Positions 14,625-21,892 of a stretch of 35,808 nt of DNA are shown here, piece after piece (position 1 is the stretch's first letter; each line of letters opens with the position of its first letter). The stretch is from contig DAITVZ010000057.1 of NCBI GenBank assembly GCA_036841525.1, positions 1 to 35,808 on the forward strand, read 5' to 3'. Under the pieces are notes generated by a model. It made no database searches. It saw only the letters and a list, made by a program, of their open reading frames with translations, and was not told the origin of the DNA. The position numbers and the translations under genes are program-made. This DNA is from JAAYEA01 sp012689325 (lineage in GTDB: Bacteria > Chloroflexota > Anaerolineae > JAAYEA01).

Positions 14625-15344
14625 CTAGACGGGCTCGATGGGGAAGCGGACGGTCAGCCGGCGCGTGGAATCGCCGTCCGCCTGGGGGACGATGGAGAGC
14701 ACCAGCACGGTCATGTCATCGCTGGGGCGGCCGCGATCCAGCGCGATGGCCGCGCTCAGCAGCCCATCGGCGGCGGATTGGGCCGTCGCCGCGGGGTCGC
14801 TCAGCAGTTGGGTGATCAGCGCGGGAAGGTCGAGTTTGGACCCCTCGCGCGCGCCCGCCTCCAGCACGCCGTCGGTAAAGATCACGATGTGGGTGTTCGG
14901 CTCCAATGGCAGCTCGGTGATGAGGGGCTTGGTACGGGCATAGATGCCCACGGCCTGGCTGGGCTCGCTCAGGCACTGCAATCCGGCGGGGGTGAGGACA
15001 TAGACGGGGCAGTGGCTGTTCCGCGAGATCACCAATGTGCGGGTGAGCAGGTCCACGGAGACGATGTTGAGCGTGGCAGAGACCTGCCCCCGCCGCTCGG
15101 TGAAAAGGTGGTCGTGGGCGGCGCGGGCTGCGGCGCCATCGCGCACGCCCTCCGCCAACAGGGCCAGGGCCTTGCGCGTGACGATATTGCTGATGGCCTT
15201 GGCGGGCTTGCCGCTGCGCTGGCCGTCAGCGATGACGACGGAGAGCCCCCCGCGGGGACGCTCCACCATCTCGATGGTGTCTCCGCTCTCGTCGGTGGCG
15301 TATTTGGCGACCTTGGCCGCGGCGACCCGCGCTTCGAGGTTCAA
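14625..15344 (-). CDS. SpoIIE-like PP2C serine phosphatase
   Basis: The 239-residue protein consists of a single SpoIIE/PP2C-type phosphatase domain. Visible features are VVIADGQRSGKPAKAISN (the first metal-binding Asp region), HIVIFTDGVLEAG (the FTDG motif) and RPSDDMTVLVL (the C-terminal metal Asp pair). Such phosphatases dephosphorylate Ser/Thr of anti-sigma-factor antagonists or similar switch proteins. No sensor domain is attached. The best start is TTG 15344, preceded by GAGGGG 6 bases upstream; no ATG fits the family start better. It lies 11 bases after yajC and is probably cotranscribed with it. The partner protein is not in the window. Confidence 0.85.
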   Translation of the reverse strand: MNLEARVAAAKVAKYATDESGDTIEMVERPRGGLSVVIADGQRSGKPAKAISNIVTRKALALLAEGVRDGAAARAAHDHLFTERRGQVSATLNIVSVDLLTRTLVISRNSHCPVYVLTPAGLQCLSEPSQAVGIYARTKPLITELPLEPNTHIVIFTDGVLEAGAREGSKLDLPALITQLLSDPAATAQSAADGLLSAAIALDRGRPSDDMTVLVLSIVPQADGDSTRRLTVRFPIEPV

Positions 15345-15355
15345 GGATATCCCCT

Positions 15356-15667
15356 CTAGGCGTTCTCGTCCTCGGACGTGGCCTCTTCCGTGGGGGCTTT
15401 AGCAAAGGTGGGCCGGGCGGCGACGCGGCCGCGGATCGCCTGGCGGATGATGGTCAGCTCGCTGGTGGCGCTGATGCGCAGGGTGGCCTCTTGCGGGCCA
15501 ATGAGCTGCACCTGGCCGATGATGCCGCCGACGGTGACCACCCAGTCGCCGCGATGGACGCTGGCCAGTTCCTGCTCATGGCGGCGGCGCTGGATCATGT
15601 TCGGCACCACCGTCAGGGCGATAAAGATCACAAAGACCCCGATGAGAAAGGTCAAGTCTTGTGGCAT
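15356..15667 (-). CDS. yajC: Preprotein translocase YajC-like membrane protein
   Basis: The 103-residue protein has one N-terminal helix (LTFLIGVFVIFIALTVV) followed by MIQRRRHEQELASVHRGDWVVTVGGIIGQV, the conserved YajC cytoplasmic segment, and an acidic tail. YajC associates with SecDF-SecYEG. Here it is separated from secD/secF (positions 3-1234), though on the same stretch of chromosome. ATG 15667 has AGGAG 7 bases upstream. Its promoter at 15695-15722 is back to back with that of the gene at 15794. Confidence 0.88.
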   Translation of the reverse strand: MPQDLTFLIGVFVIFIALTVVPNMIQRRRHEQELASVHRGDWVVTVGGIIGQVQLIGPQEATLRISATSELTIIRQAIRGRVAARPTFAKAPTEEATSEDENA

Positions 15668-15694
15668 TTTCCGCTCCTGTGACGTGCTGATGGG

Positions 15695-15722
15695 ATTATA
15701 CTCCGAACGGGCCAGCCCGCAA
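15695..15722 (-). promoter_or_regulatory. Promoter of yajC and the SpoIIE-like gene
   Basis: On the minus strand TTGCGG (complement of 15717-15722), a 16-base spacer, then a perfect TATAAT (complement of 15695-15700). It faces the promoter of the plus-strand gene at 15794. Confidence 0.7.
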
Positions 15723-15741
15723 GGCTGGGGCTGGCGGCTCC

Positions 15742-15769
15742 TTGGCAGGCCGGAGAGGCCGCCTATAAT
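15742..15769 (+). promoter_or_regulatory. Promoter of the glycosidase-like gene
   Basis: TTGGCA (15742-15747), 16 bases, TATAAT (15764-15769). The expected start near 15776 gives a leader of fewer than 20 bases before ATG 15794. Confidence 0.75.
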
Positions 15770-15793
15770 GGGAGTGAGAAGGGAGGCGGGGAG

Positions 15794-16795
15794 ATGGCCA
15801 AGGTGAAGGCGCTGTACGGCTTTTCGCCCGAGCTCGAGCCCTTTAGGAGCTTGCGGCCCGGTCAGATGGTGAACCTGCTGCGCCATTGGGGCGCGGACGC
15901 GGTGTTCGGCGGCTACCAGGACGAAGGCTTTGTCGCCGCGGCCCACGGGGCGGGGCTGCCGGTCTATGCCGAGTTCGGCTGCTTTGTGCGCCAGCAATGG
16001 TGGGAGACGCACCCCGAGAGCCGCCCCCTCACCGCGGAGGGCGAGCCGCTGCCGGTGGTCGAGTGGTATGCCGGCGTCACGCCCAGCATCCCCGCCGTGA
16101 GGGAGGGATTGCTGGAGCAATTGGGGTGGCTCGTGCGCGAGCACGACGTGGATGGCGTCTGGCTGGATTTCATCCGCTGGCCTTCGCGCTGGGAGTCGCC
16201 GCAGCCGCGGCTCTATCAGACCTCCTTCGACCCTATCTCGCTGCGCCTGTTCAGCCAGGAGACGGGCCTGGACCTGCCGGAGCGGGAGCCGCAGGCCGCC
16301 GCCGCGCTGATCTTGGCTCGCCATGCGGCGGCCTGGACGGCCTGGAAATGCCGGCAGATCACGAGCTGGGTGGCGCAGGCGCGGCAGGTGGTGGCGGCCC
16401 AGGCGCGGCGTTCCTGCCTGGTGGGCCTGTTCGTCGTCCCCTGGCCTCGCGATGAGCGCGAGGGGGCCATCACGCGCATCATGGGCCAGGATTTCGCCGC
16501 CCTGGGAGCGCACGTGGACGTCTTTTCGCCCATGGTCTATCACCGCATGTGCGGCCGTCCTGTCTCGTGGATCGCCGAGATCGCCGACCACGTCGGCCAG
16601 CTCTCGGGCAAGCCGGTCTGGCCCATCATCCAGACGATGAGCCAGCCTGATGCCCTGTCCGACGGCGAATTCGCCCAGGCGATGGACGCGGCCCTGGAGT
16701 CGCCGGGCTCCTCCGGCGTGGTCCTCTATAACCTCAAGGGCGCCGTGGACGAGGGCCGCTTGGACGCGATCCGGCAGCGCTTCGCCCGGCCCTAG
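15794..16795 (+). CDS. Putative TIM-barrel glycosidase-like protein
   Basis: The 333-residue protein has no signal peptide and looks like a single (beta/alpha)8 barrel. DVDGVWLDFIRWPSRWE resembles the strand-4 region of glycoside hydrolase-like families (GHL10 / DUF-type), where D and E near the strand ends act in catalysis. LFVVPWPRDE, HVDVFSPMVYHRMCG and VWPIIQTM look like later barrel strands. ATG 15794 follows GGGAGGCGGGGAG. Its stop overlaps the convergent SMP-30 gene by four bases. Glycosidase function is inferred from motif resemblance; the substrate is unknown and the active-site residues were not proven. Confidence 0.65.
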   Translation: MAKVKALYGFSPELEPFRSLRPGQMVNLLRHWGADAVFGGYQDEGFVAAAHGAGLPVYAEFGCFVRQQWWETHPESRPLTAEGEPLPVVEWYAGVTPSIPAVREGLLEQLGWLVREHDVDGVWLDFIRWPSRWESPQPRLYQTSFDPISLRLFSQETGLDLPEREPQAAAALILARHAAAWTAWKCRQITSWVAQARQVVAAQARRSCLVGLFVVPWPRDEREGAITRIMGQDFAALGAHVDVFSPMVYHRMCGRPVSWIAEIADHVGQLSGKPVWPIIQTMSQPDALSDGEFAQAMDAALESPGSSGVVLYNLKGAVDEGRLDAIRQRFARP

Positions 16796-17658
16796 GACAG
16801 CCTCACCCGCGACGGGAACTCGGCGACCCCTTTGACGCCCGAGCGCACGCGATAGAGCGCCCCGGCGCCAGGGCCCAGCTCGGCCTTGTTTTCGCCCCCG
16901 GCGGTGGTGACGTACATGTCGGCATAGTCCTCGCCGCCAAAGATCACGCTGGAGACCCGCTGGGCGGGAAAGTGGATGCGCTGGACCTCGGCGCCGTCCG
17001 GGGCGTAGCGGACCAGGCAGCTCCCGCCCCAGCGCGCCGACCAGACGTACCCCTCCGCGTCCACGGTCATGCCGTCCGGGCCGCCCTCCCCGGGGCGGTT
17101 GGGCACGCGGGCAAAGGCCCGCCGATTGGTGATGGCGCCACTCGCCCGGTCATAGTCGAAAAGATAGATCTCCCGGGCGCCGGTGTCGGTGTAATACATC
17201 TGCTTGCGGTCGGGCGTGAAGCCGAGGCCGTTGGAGGTCCCCACGCCATCCAGAACCTTGGTCAGCGCGCCGTCGGTGTCCAGGCGATAGAGGCGCCCGG
17301 CGTGCTGCGGGCTGGACATGGTCCCGCAAAAGACGCGCCCCGCGGGATCGGCGATCACATCGTTAAAGCGCGAGGCTTCCTCGCCGGGGATCCCGTCGAC
17401 GATGGTCGTCAGGCGGCCGTCGCGCCAGATCTTGATGGCGCCCTTGGCCATGAACAGCAAGAGCGCCCCATCCGCCTGGATGGTAAAGCCCCCCACGATG
17501 TCCCCCTGATAGAACTGCTCGTGCTGGCTGGTGGCCGGGTCGTAGCGGAAGAGCCGCCCCGTGGCGATATCGGTCCAATAGACCCGCTTTTCCGTGGGAT
17601 GCCAGAGCGGCCCCTCGCCGATGACGCAACCATAGTCGGCTATCAACTCGGGTTCCAT
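16792..17658 (-). CDS. SMP-30/gluconolactonase family sugar lactonase
   Basis: Members are metal-dependent lactonases with a six-bladed propeller that open sugar lactones. The 288-residue protein has the expected metal ligands: E15 in IGEGPLWHP, the Asn of SRFNDVIADPAGRVF, the Asn of GTSNGLGFTPD and the Asp of GGPDGMTVDAEG. It has no signal peptide, so it is cytoplasmic. ATG 17658 has GGAGG upstream. No terminator separates it from the convergent 15794 gene, with which it overlaps by four bases. The sugar specificity is unknown; xylono-, glucono- and arabinonolactone are possible. I see no convincing promoter in the 128 bases before the next gene. Confidence 0.88.
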   Translation of the reverse strand: MEPELIADYGCVIGEGPLWHPTEKRVYWTDIATGRLFRYDPATSQHEQFYQGDIVGGFTIQADGALLLFMAKGAIKIWRDGRLTTIVDGIPGEEASRFNDVIADPAGRVFCGTMSSPQHAGRLYRLDTDGALTKVLDGVGTSNGLGFTPDRKQMYYTDTGAREIYLFDYDRASGAITNRRAFARVPNRPGEGGPDGMTVDAEGYVWSARWGGSCLVRYAPDGAEVQRIHFPAQRVSSVIFGGEDYADMYVTTAGGENKAELGPGAGALYRVRSGVKGVAEFPSRVRLS

Positions 17659-17786
17659 GTTGCCTCCATTCCTGAAATGATCTGACCGTGAGCTGGTTGC
17701 CTGATGTCAGCGGGGCGTCAGGCAGGCGATTGGCGATGGGTGTAGCATTACACTAGAGCGATATGTTACCATGAAGGAGCGATCGC

Positions 17787-17969
17787 ATGAGCATCCTATC
17801 GCGTTTCGCCTATCGTGAAGGTTCGGCGGTGGTGGCGGGGTTCGTCGCGGGCCTGGCCATCGGGGTCCTGGCGGCCAACCTGGCCTTTGGCCTCTGCCTG
17901 GGCGTGGGCCTCGGCGCGGTGGTGGATGGCGCCATGCGCCTCTGGCGCGGGCAGCAAGCGGCGCGCTGA
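17787..17969 (+). CDS. Small glycine-rich membrane protein
   Basis: The 60-residue protein has a basic N-terminus (MSILSRFAYREGS) and one or two hydrophobic, Gly-rich helices (VAGFVAGLAIGVLAANLAFG, then LCLGVGLGAVVDGAM) with Gly-x3-Gly spacing like a glycine zipper, then a basic tail. AAGGAG lies 8 bases before ATG 17787. It ends 5 bases before the convergent ttcA-like gene ends. The family is unknown to me; the good ribosome binding site and coherent membrane pattern support a real gene. Confidence 0.72.
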   Translation: MSILSRFAYREGSAVVAGFVAGLAIGVLAANLAFGLCLGVGLGAVVDGAMRLWRGQQAAR

Positions 17970-17974
17970 CGCGC

Positions 17975-18748
17975 TCACTCACCCTCCTCCGGCGGCGCGC
18001 CCTCACCTGGGCCGCCATGCCGGGGACGGGCCACGGGCAGCCGCGTCGCCGCGCGAAAGAGGTTGATGCGCACCTTGCGGTTGACCCGCCCCACCTGCTC
18101 GATGATCTGGCCCATCAGCTCGCGCTGGGAGCGGTCCGCCCCGGCGCAATGCTGGGCGACCACCGGCAACCCGGCGGCCAGGGCAAAGGCGGCGATCTCC
18201 CGCTCGCGGATATAGGCCAGCGGGCGGATCACCGTCAGTTGATCCTCAAAAAAGGCCACCCGCGGTTCCATGGTCTCCACCTTGCCATGGAAAAAGAGGT
18301 TCAACAGGGTGGTCTGGGCGATATCGTCGGCATGATGGCCAAAGGCCACCTTGTTGCACCCCCGGGCGACGGCGGCTTGGAAGAGGGCCTTGCGCCGCCG
18401 CCAGGCGCAGTGGAAACAGGGGGAGGCCCGCTCCCGCCGCGCCACGCCGGGCGACTCCAGGGTCGCTACCTCGCAGGCAACGCCGCGCTGGGCCAGATAC
18501 GCCAGCAGCGGCGCCAGGTCCACCGGCCCGCCGCATTCTTCCGCCTCGTGGCGCACGTGCACGGCGCACAGCTCGTAACGCTCGCGCGCCGTCCGTTGCC
18601 GCGCCAGCAGCAGTTGCAGCAGCGTCAGGCTATCCTTGCCGCCCGAGAGCGCCACGGCAATGCGGTCGCCCTCGGCGATCATCTCATAGTCGCGGATGGC
18701 CTTATTGACCCCTTTGAGGAGATAGAATTGGCGCCGTTCCCAGCTCAT
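17975..18748 (-). CDS. TtcA-like tRNA 2-thiocytidine synthetase family ATPase
   Basis: TtcA enzymes thiolate C32 of some tRNAs using ATP and an iron-sulfur cluster. The 257-residue protein has the PP-loop SGGKDS at residues 35-40, the Cys pair CFHCAWRRRKALF, GHHADDIAQTTLLNLFFHGK and a third cysteine in VVAQHCAG, matching the three cluster cysteines of TtcA. The C-terminal 20 residues are Pro/Gly/Glu-rich. ATG 18748 is preceded by GGAG 9 bases upstream. The exact tRNA target is unproven; the TtcA/TtuA group also includes enzymes for 2-thiouridine at other positions. It is divergent from the esterase gene. Confidence 0.88.
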   Translation of the reverse strand: MSWERRQFYLLKGVNKAIRDYEMIAEGDRIAVALSGGKDSLTLLQLLLARQRTARERYELCAVHVRHEAEECGGPVDLAPLLAYLAQRGVACEVATLESPGVARRERASPCFHCAWRRRKALFQAAVARGCNKVAFGHHADDIAQTTLLNLFFHGKVETMEPRVAFFEDQLTVIRPLAYIREREIAAFALAAGLPVVAQHCAGADRSQRELMGQIIEQVGRVNRKVRINLFRAATRLPVARPRHGGPGEGAPPEEGE

Positions 18749-18766
18749 GGCTCTTTGCTCCGCGCC

Positions 18767-18795
18767 ATTCTAGCCCATTGCGGGCCAACCGCCAA
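18767..18795 (-). promoter_or_regulatory. Promoter of the ttcA-like gene
   Basis: On the minus strand TTGGCG (complement of 18790-18795), 17 bases, TAGAAT (complement of 18767-18772). The -35 box lies only 3 bases from the -35 box of the divergent esterase promoter, so the two may compete for polymerase. Confidence 0.65.
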
Positions 18796-18798
18796 CTC

Positions 18799-18826
18799 TT
18801 GCCGGGCGGGGCGATCCGTCTATACT
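18799..18826 (+). promoter_or_regulatory. Promoter of the CE7 esterase gene
   Basis: TTGCCG (18799-18804), 16 bases, TATACT (18821-18826). The expected start near 18833 gives a leader of about 27 bases. Confidence 0.7.
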
Positions 18827-18859
18827 GGCGAGGACCGACGACACGAGAGGAGGATTCCC

Positions 18860-19816
18860 ATGCCTATCATCGATATGCCTTTGGACCAACTGCGCGCCTA
18901 TCGCCCCGCGGCAACCCGCGAGCCGGATTTCGACGCCTTTTGGGCCGAGACGCTGCAAAGCGCGAGCCGCATCCCCCTGGAGCCCCAACTGCAACTGGAG
19001 GCGGACCTGCCGCTCCCCGGCGTGCGCGCCTATCGCGCCACCTACCGCAGCTGGGATGACGCCCTTATCTCGGGCCGCTACTTGGCGCCGGAGGGGAAGG
19101 GGCCGTTCCCGGCCATCGTGATCTATCATGGCTACAGCGGCGGCGTCCACCGCATGAGCAACGAGATATTCCTCTGGCCGCTGATGGGCTACGCCACGCT
19201 GGCCATCGACGTGCGCGGCCAGGGCGGGCTCAGCACCGACGGGAGCGTGTACCCGGAGGGGCACATCACGGGGTGGATGACGCAAGGGATCAGCGACCCC
19301 AAGCGCCACTACTATCGGGGCGTGTTCGTCGATTGCGTGCGGGCGCTGGATTTCGTTTGCCAGCAGCCCGGCGTGGATGCCCGGCGCATCGGCGTGACGG
19401 GCGTGAGCCAGGGCGGCGGCCTAACCCTGGCGGCGGCGGGGCTGGATCCCCGCCCGGCGGCGGCCTTTTCCGAGGTGCCCTTCCTCTGCCACTATCGGCG
19501 CGCGGTGGACGTCTCGAACGCCCGGCCCTATACCGAGATCGGCGACTATATCCGCTACCAGCCCGGCACCGATGACCTGGTCTTTCGCACCTTGAGCTAT
19601 TTCGACGCGATGAACCTGGCCGGGCGCATCCAGTGCCCCACCTATGTCACCGTGGGCTTGCAGGACTTGATCTGCCCGCCTTCCACGGTCTTTGCCGCCT
19701 ATAACGCACTGCAAGTGACCAAGGAGATCATGGTCTCCACCTTTGGCGTGCACGAGCGCTTCCCCGGCGTGGTGGAAAAGCAGATCCGGTGGATGCACAC
19801 ATACCTCAAAGGGTAA
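18860..19816 (+). CDS. Acetylxylan esterase / cephalosporin-C deacetylase (CE7 family)
   Basis: The enzyme removes acetyl groups from xylo-oligosaccharides and related small esters. The 318-residue alpha/beta hydrolase has the family motifs RGQGG, GVSQGG with nucleophile S183, D269 (GLQDLICPP) and H298 (VHERF). Spacing agrees with the Ser-Asp-His triad of characterised CE7 enzymes. No signal peptide is present, as expected for the intracellular CE7 group. ATG 18860 follows GAGAGGAGG. It stands alone between its own promoter and a terminator. Physiological substrate not shown; acetylated oligosaccharides are the likely one. Confidence 0.92.
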   Translation: MPIIDMPLDQLRAYRPAATREPDFDAFWAETLQSASRIPLEPQLQLEADLPLPGVRAYRATYRSWDDALISGRYLAPEGKGPFPAIVIYHGYSGGVHRMSNEIFLWPLMGYATLAIDVRGQGGLSTDGSVYPEGHITGWMTQGISDPKRHYYRGVFVDCVRALDFVCQQPGVDARRIGVTGVSQGGGLTLAAAGLDPRPAAAFSEVPFLCHYRRAVDVSNARPYTEIGDYIRYQPGTDDLVFRTLSYFDAMNLAGRIQCPTYVTVGLQDLICPPSTVFAAYNALQVTKEIMVSTFGVHERFPGVVEKQIRWMHTYLKG

Positions 19817-19829
19817 CGGGGCCAAACAT

Positions 19830-19862
19830 AACAGGCCGAGGCGAGTCCCGCCCCGGCCTGTT
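19830..19862. terminator. Hairpin between the esterase gene and aroQ (probable bidirectional terminator)
   Basis: AACAGGCCG (19830-19838) pairs with CGGCCTGTT (19854-19862), and an inner GGCG/CGCC extends the stem. It lies 13 bases after the plus-strand esterase stop and 18 bases past the end of aroQ on the minus strand. T-rich flanks are modest. Confidence 0.65.
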
Positions 19863-19880
19863 CTCGTTTGGGGATAGACG

Positions 19881-20309
19881 CTACTCGTCCAGCAGCGCGG
19901 CCAGCCCGAGGGCATAGCTCTTCCAGCCCAAGCCGACCACCTGCCCGCGGCAGACCGGCGCGATGACCGAGGTGTGGCGAAAGGTCTCCCGCGCGTGCAC
20001 GTTGGAGAGGTGCACCTCCACCGCAGGCAGCCCCACGGCGGCTATGGCGTCGCGGATGGCATAGCTATAGTGGGTGTAGGCGCCGGGGTTGATGAGGATC
20101 CCCTCGGCCCAGCCACGCGCCTCGTGGATGGCGTCGATGATCGCCCCCTCGTGGTTGGATTGCACGATCCTCAGCTCGGCGCCCCGCTCCGCCGCCTGGG
20201 CCAGCAGCCGCTGGTTGATGTCGTCCAGGGTCACGCTGCCATACACCCCCGGCTCGCGGGTGCCCAACAGGTTCAGGTTCGGGCCGTGGATCACCAATAT
20301 CCTCTTCAT
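19881..20309 (-). CDS. aroQ: 3-dehydroquinate dehydratase, type II
   Basis: AroQ removes water from 3-dehydroquinate to give 3-dehydroshikimate, step three of the shikimate pathway. The 142-residue protein shows the family order HGPNLNLLGTREPGVYG (flexible lid with Arg and the catalytic Tyr), QSNHEGAIIDAIHEA, NPGAYTHYSYAIRDA and EVHLSNVHARETFRHTS with the catalytic His. Length is typical for the dodecameric type II enzyme. ATG 20309 has GGAGGAGG upstream, and it overlaps the aroKB stop as ATGA. It is the last gene of the aro operon; a hairpin follows. Confidence 0.97.
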   Translation of the reverse strand: MKRILVIHGPNLNLLGTREPGVYGSVTLDDINQRLLAQAAERGAELRIVQSNHEGAIIDAIHEARGWAEGILINPGAYTHYSYAIRDAIAAVGLPAVEVHLSNVHARETFRHTSVIAPVCRGQVVGLGWKSYALGLAALLDE

Positions 20310-21892
20310 GTCGCCTCCTCCCGCATGGCTTGCAGGACGCTCAGCGCCGCTTCCCGCGACACCTCGTCGCTGATGATGACATCGCCGATGGCTCGGGGCA
20401 GCACAAAGCGGAGCCTGCCGCCCAGTTTCTTTTTATCGCTGCCCATCGCCTCCCAGATCGTTTCCGGCGCGTGGGCGGGGAGCGCCGTGGGCAGGCCGTG
20501 CAGTCGCAAGCAGGCGCCGATGCGCTCGGCCAGGGCGCGCTCGGCCAGCCCCAGCGCCACGGCGAGCCGCGCTGCCGCCACCATGCCGATGCTCACCGCG
20601 TCGCCGTGGCGCAGGCGAAAGTCGCTCAGCTTTTCCAGGGCGTGGCCAAAGGTATGCCCCAGGTTGAGCACGGCGCGCTGCCCCTGTTCGTAGGGGTCCT
20701 CCTCCACCACATCCACCTTGACCTGGATCGCCTCGGCCAGCGCCCAGGGCTCCGTGGCTGAGCCGCCGCGCTCGAAATGCTCGAAAAGCGCGGGCGCGGC
20801 GATGACGCCGTGCTTGATCGCCTCGGCCAGCCCAGAGCGCAGCTCGGCGGGGGGGAGCGTCTCCAGCGTGTCCAGGTCCGCCAGCACCAACTCGGCCTGC
20901 TTGAAGGCGCCGACGAGGTTCTTGCCGGCGGGGAGGTCCACGGCGGTTTTGCCGCCGACGCTGGAATCCACCATGGCCAGCAGGGTGGTAGGCGCCTGGA
21001 CCAGGGCCACGCCGCGCATATAGGTGGCCGCGGCAAAGCCCGCCACATCGCCGACCACGCCGCCGCCCAGCGCCACGATGGCGCTATCGCGGGCCAGCCC
21101 CGCGGCGACGAACTGGTCATAGAGGTCCCGAACCGTCTCCAGGGTCTTGTGAATCTCGCCGTCGGGCATCAGGCAGCGCGCCACGTCCAGGCCCGCCTGG
21201 CGCAGCCCGGCCTCCAGCGCCGGGGCGTGGAGCGGCGCCACGGTTGCATTGCTCACCAGTCCGACCTTGCCGCGCAGCTCGCGCTGGCGCAGCAGCTCGC
21301 CTGCCTGGGCCAGCAGCCTCCGCCCCACATGGATTGGGTACTCGCCCGCGGGCCCGCGCACCGCGATGACTCGCGCGCCGGCCTGCCAGAGCCGGACGAT
21401 GGCCTCGGCCACCTCGCCGGCCTGGTTCTCCGTGGTGTCCAGGTGGTAGGCGATCTTTTGATAGGCGGGCGCGCGCCGGGCCAGCAGTTCCTCCATGCGC
21501 GCCCGGCGGTCGTCGGCGTAGAGCATGGGGCGGTCCTGGGCCTGGCTCAGCCGCCGCCACAGCTCGGGGAACTCGCAATCCAGGCAGATCACCAGCCCGT
21601 TTCGCGATAGGGCGCGGCGATTGGCGTCGTCCACCAGCGCGCCGCCGCCGGTGCTGATGACGACGTGCTCGCGCTCGGCCAGCTCGCGGCAAAGGTCGGC
21701 CTCCATCCGGCGGAACGCCGGCTCGCCGTCCTGCGCGAAAATATCGGCGATGGCCTTGCCCGCCCGCGCCTCGATGACGGCGTCCATGTCGATGAACTCC
21801 CAGCCCAGGCGCTGGGCGACTTGACGGCCGTTCCGGCTCTTGCCCGTGCCCATAAAGCCGGTGATGACAATGTTGCGGTAGCCGTTCCCCAT
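20306..21892 (-). CDS. aroKB: Fused shikimate kinase - 3-dehydroquinate synthase
   Basis: A 528-residue bifunctional protein. Residues 1 to about 170 are shikimate kinase: the P-loop GFMGTGKS (12-19), the MDAVIEARAG region, FRRME, STGGG and the lid RRAPAYQKIA. Residues from about 175 on are 3-dehydroquinate synthase: ALGGGVVGDVAGFAA, PTTLLAMVDSSVGGKTAVD, SGLAEAIKHG and NLGHTFGHALE with the zinc-binding Glu and His residues. It thus performs steps two and five of the shikimate pathway. The linker is short and the reading frame uninterrupted, so this is a true fusion. Its ATG follows the aroC TAG directly (TAGATG) and a G-rich site lies just upstream, so translation is likely coupled. Confidence 0.96.
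   Translation of the reverse strand: MGNGYRNIVITGFMGTGKSRNGRQVAQRLGWEFIDMDAVIEARAGKAIADIFAQDGEPAFRRMEADLCRELAEREHVVISTGGGALVDDANRRALSRNGLVICLDCEFPELWRRLSQAQDRPMLYADDRRARMEELLARRAPAYQKIAYHLDTTENQAGEVAEAIVRLWQAGARVIAVRGPAGEYPIHVGRRLLAQAGELLRQRELRGKVGLVSNATVAPLHAPALEAGLRQAGLDVARCLMPDGEIHKTLETVRDLYDQFVAAGLARDSAIVALGGGVVGDVAGFAAATYMRGVALVQAPTTLLAMVDSSVGGKTAVDLPAGKNLVGAFKQAELVLADLDTLETLPPAELRSGLAEAIKHGVIAAPALFEHFERGGSATEPWALAEAIQVKVDVVEEDPYEQGQRAVLNLGHTFGHALEKLSDFRLRHGDAVSIGMVAAARLAVALGLAERALAERIGACLRLHGLPTALPAHAPETIWEAMGSDKKKLGGRLRFVLPRAIGDVIISDEVSREAALSVLQAMREEAT

Noticed and set aside
17730..17770. GTGTAGCATTACAC inverted repeat before the small membrane protein gene
   Set aside because: The half sites are only five bases long and no promoter elements with good spacing accompany them, so chance is a sufficient explanation.
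7531..19862. Similar ACAGGCCG hairpins at 7531 and 19830 as copies of a mobile repeat
   Set aside because: Only about eight bases are shared, both lie exactly at convergent gene ends, and their loops differ. Independent terminators explain them better.
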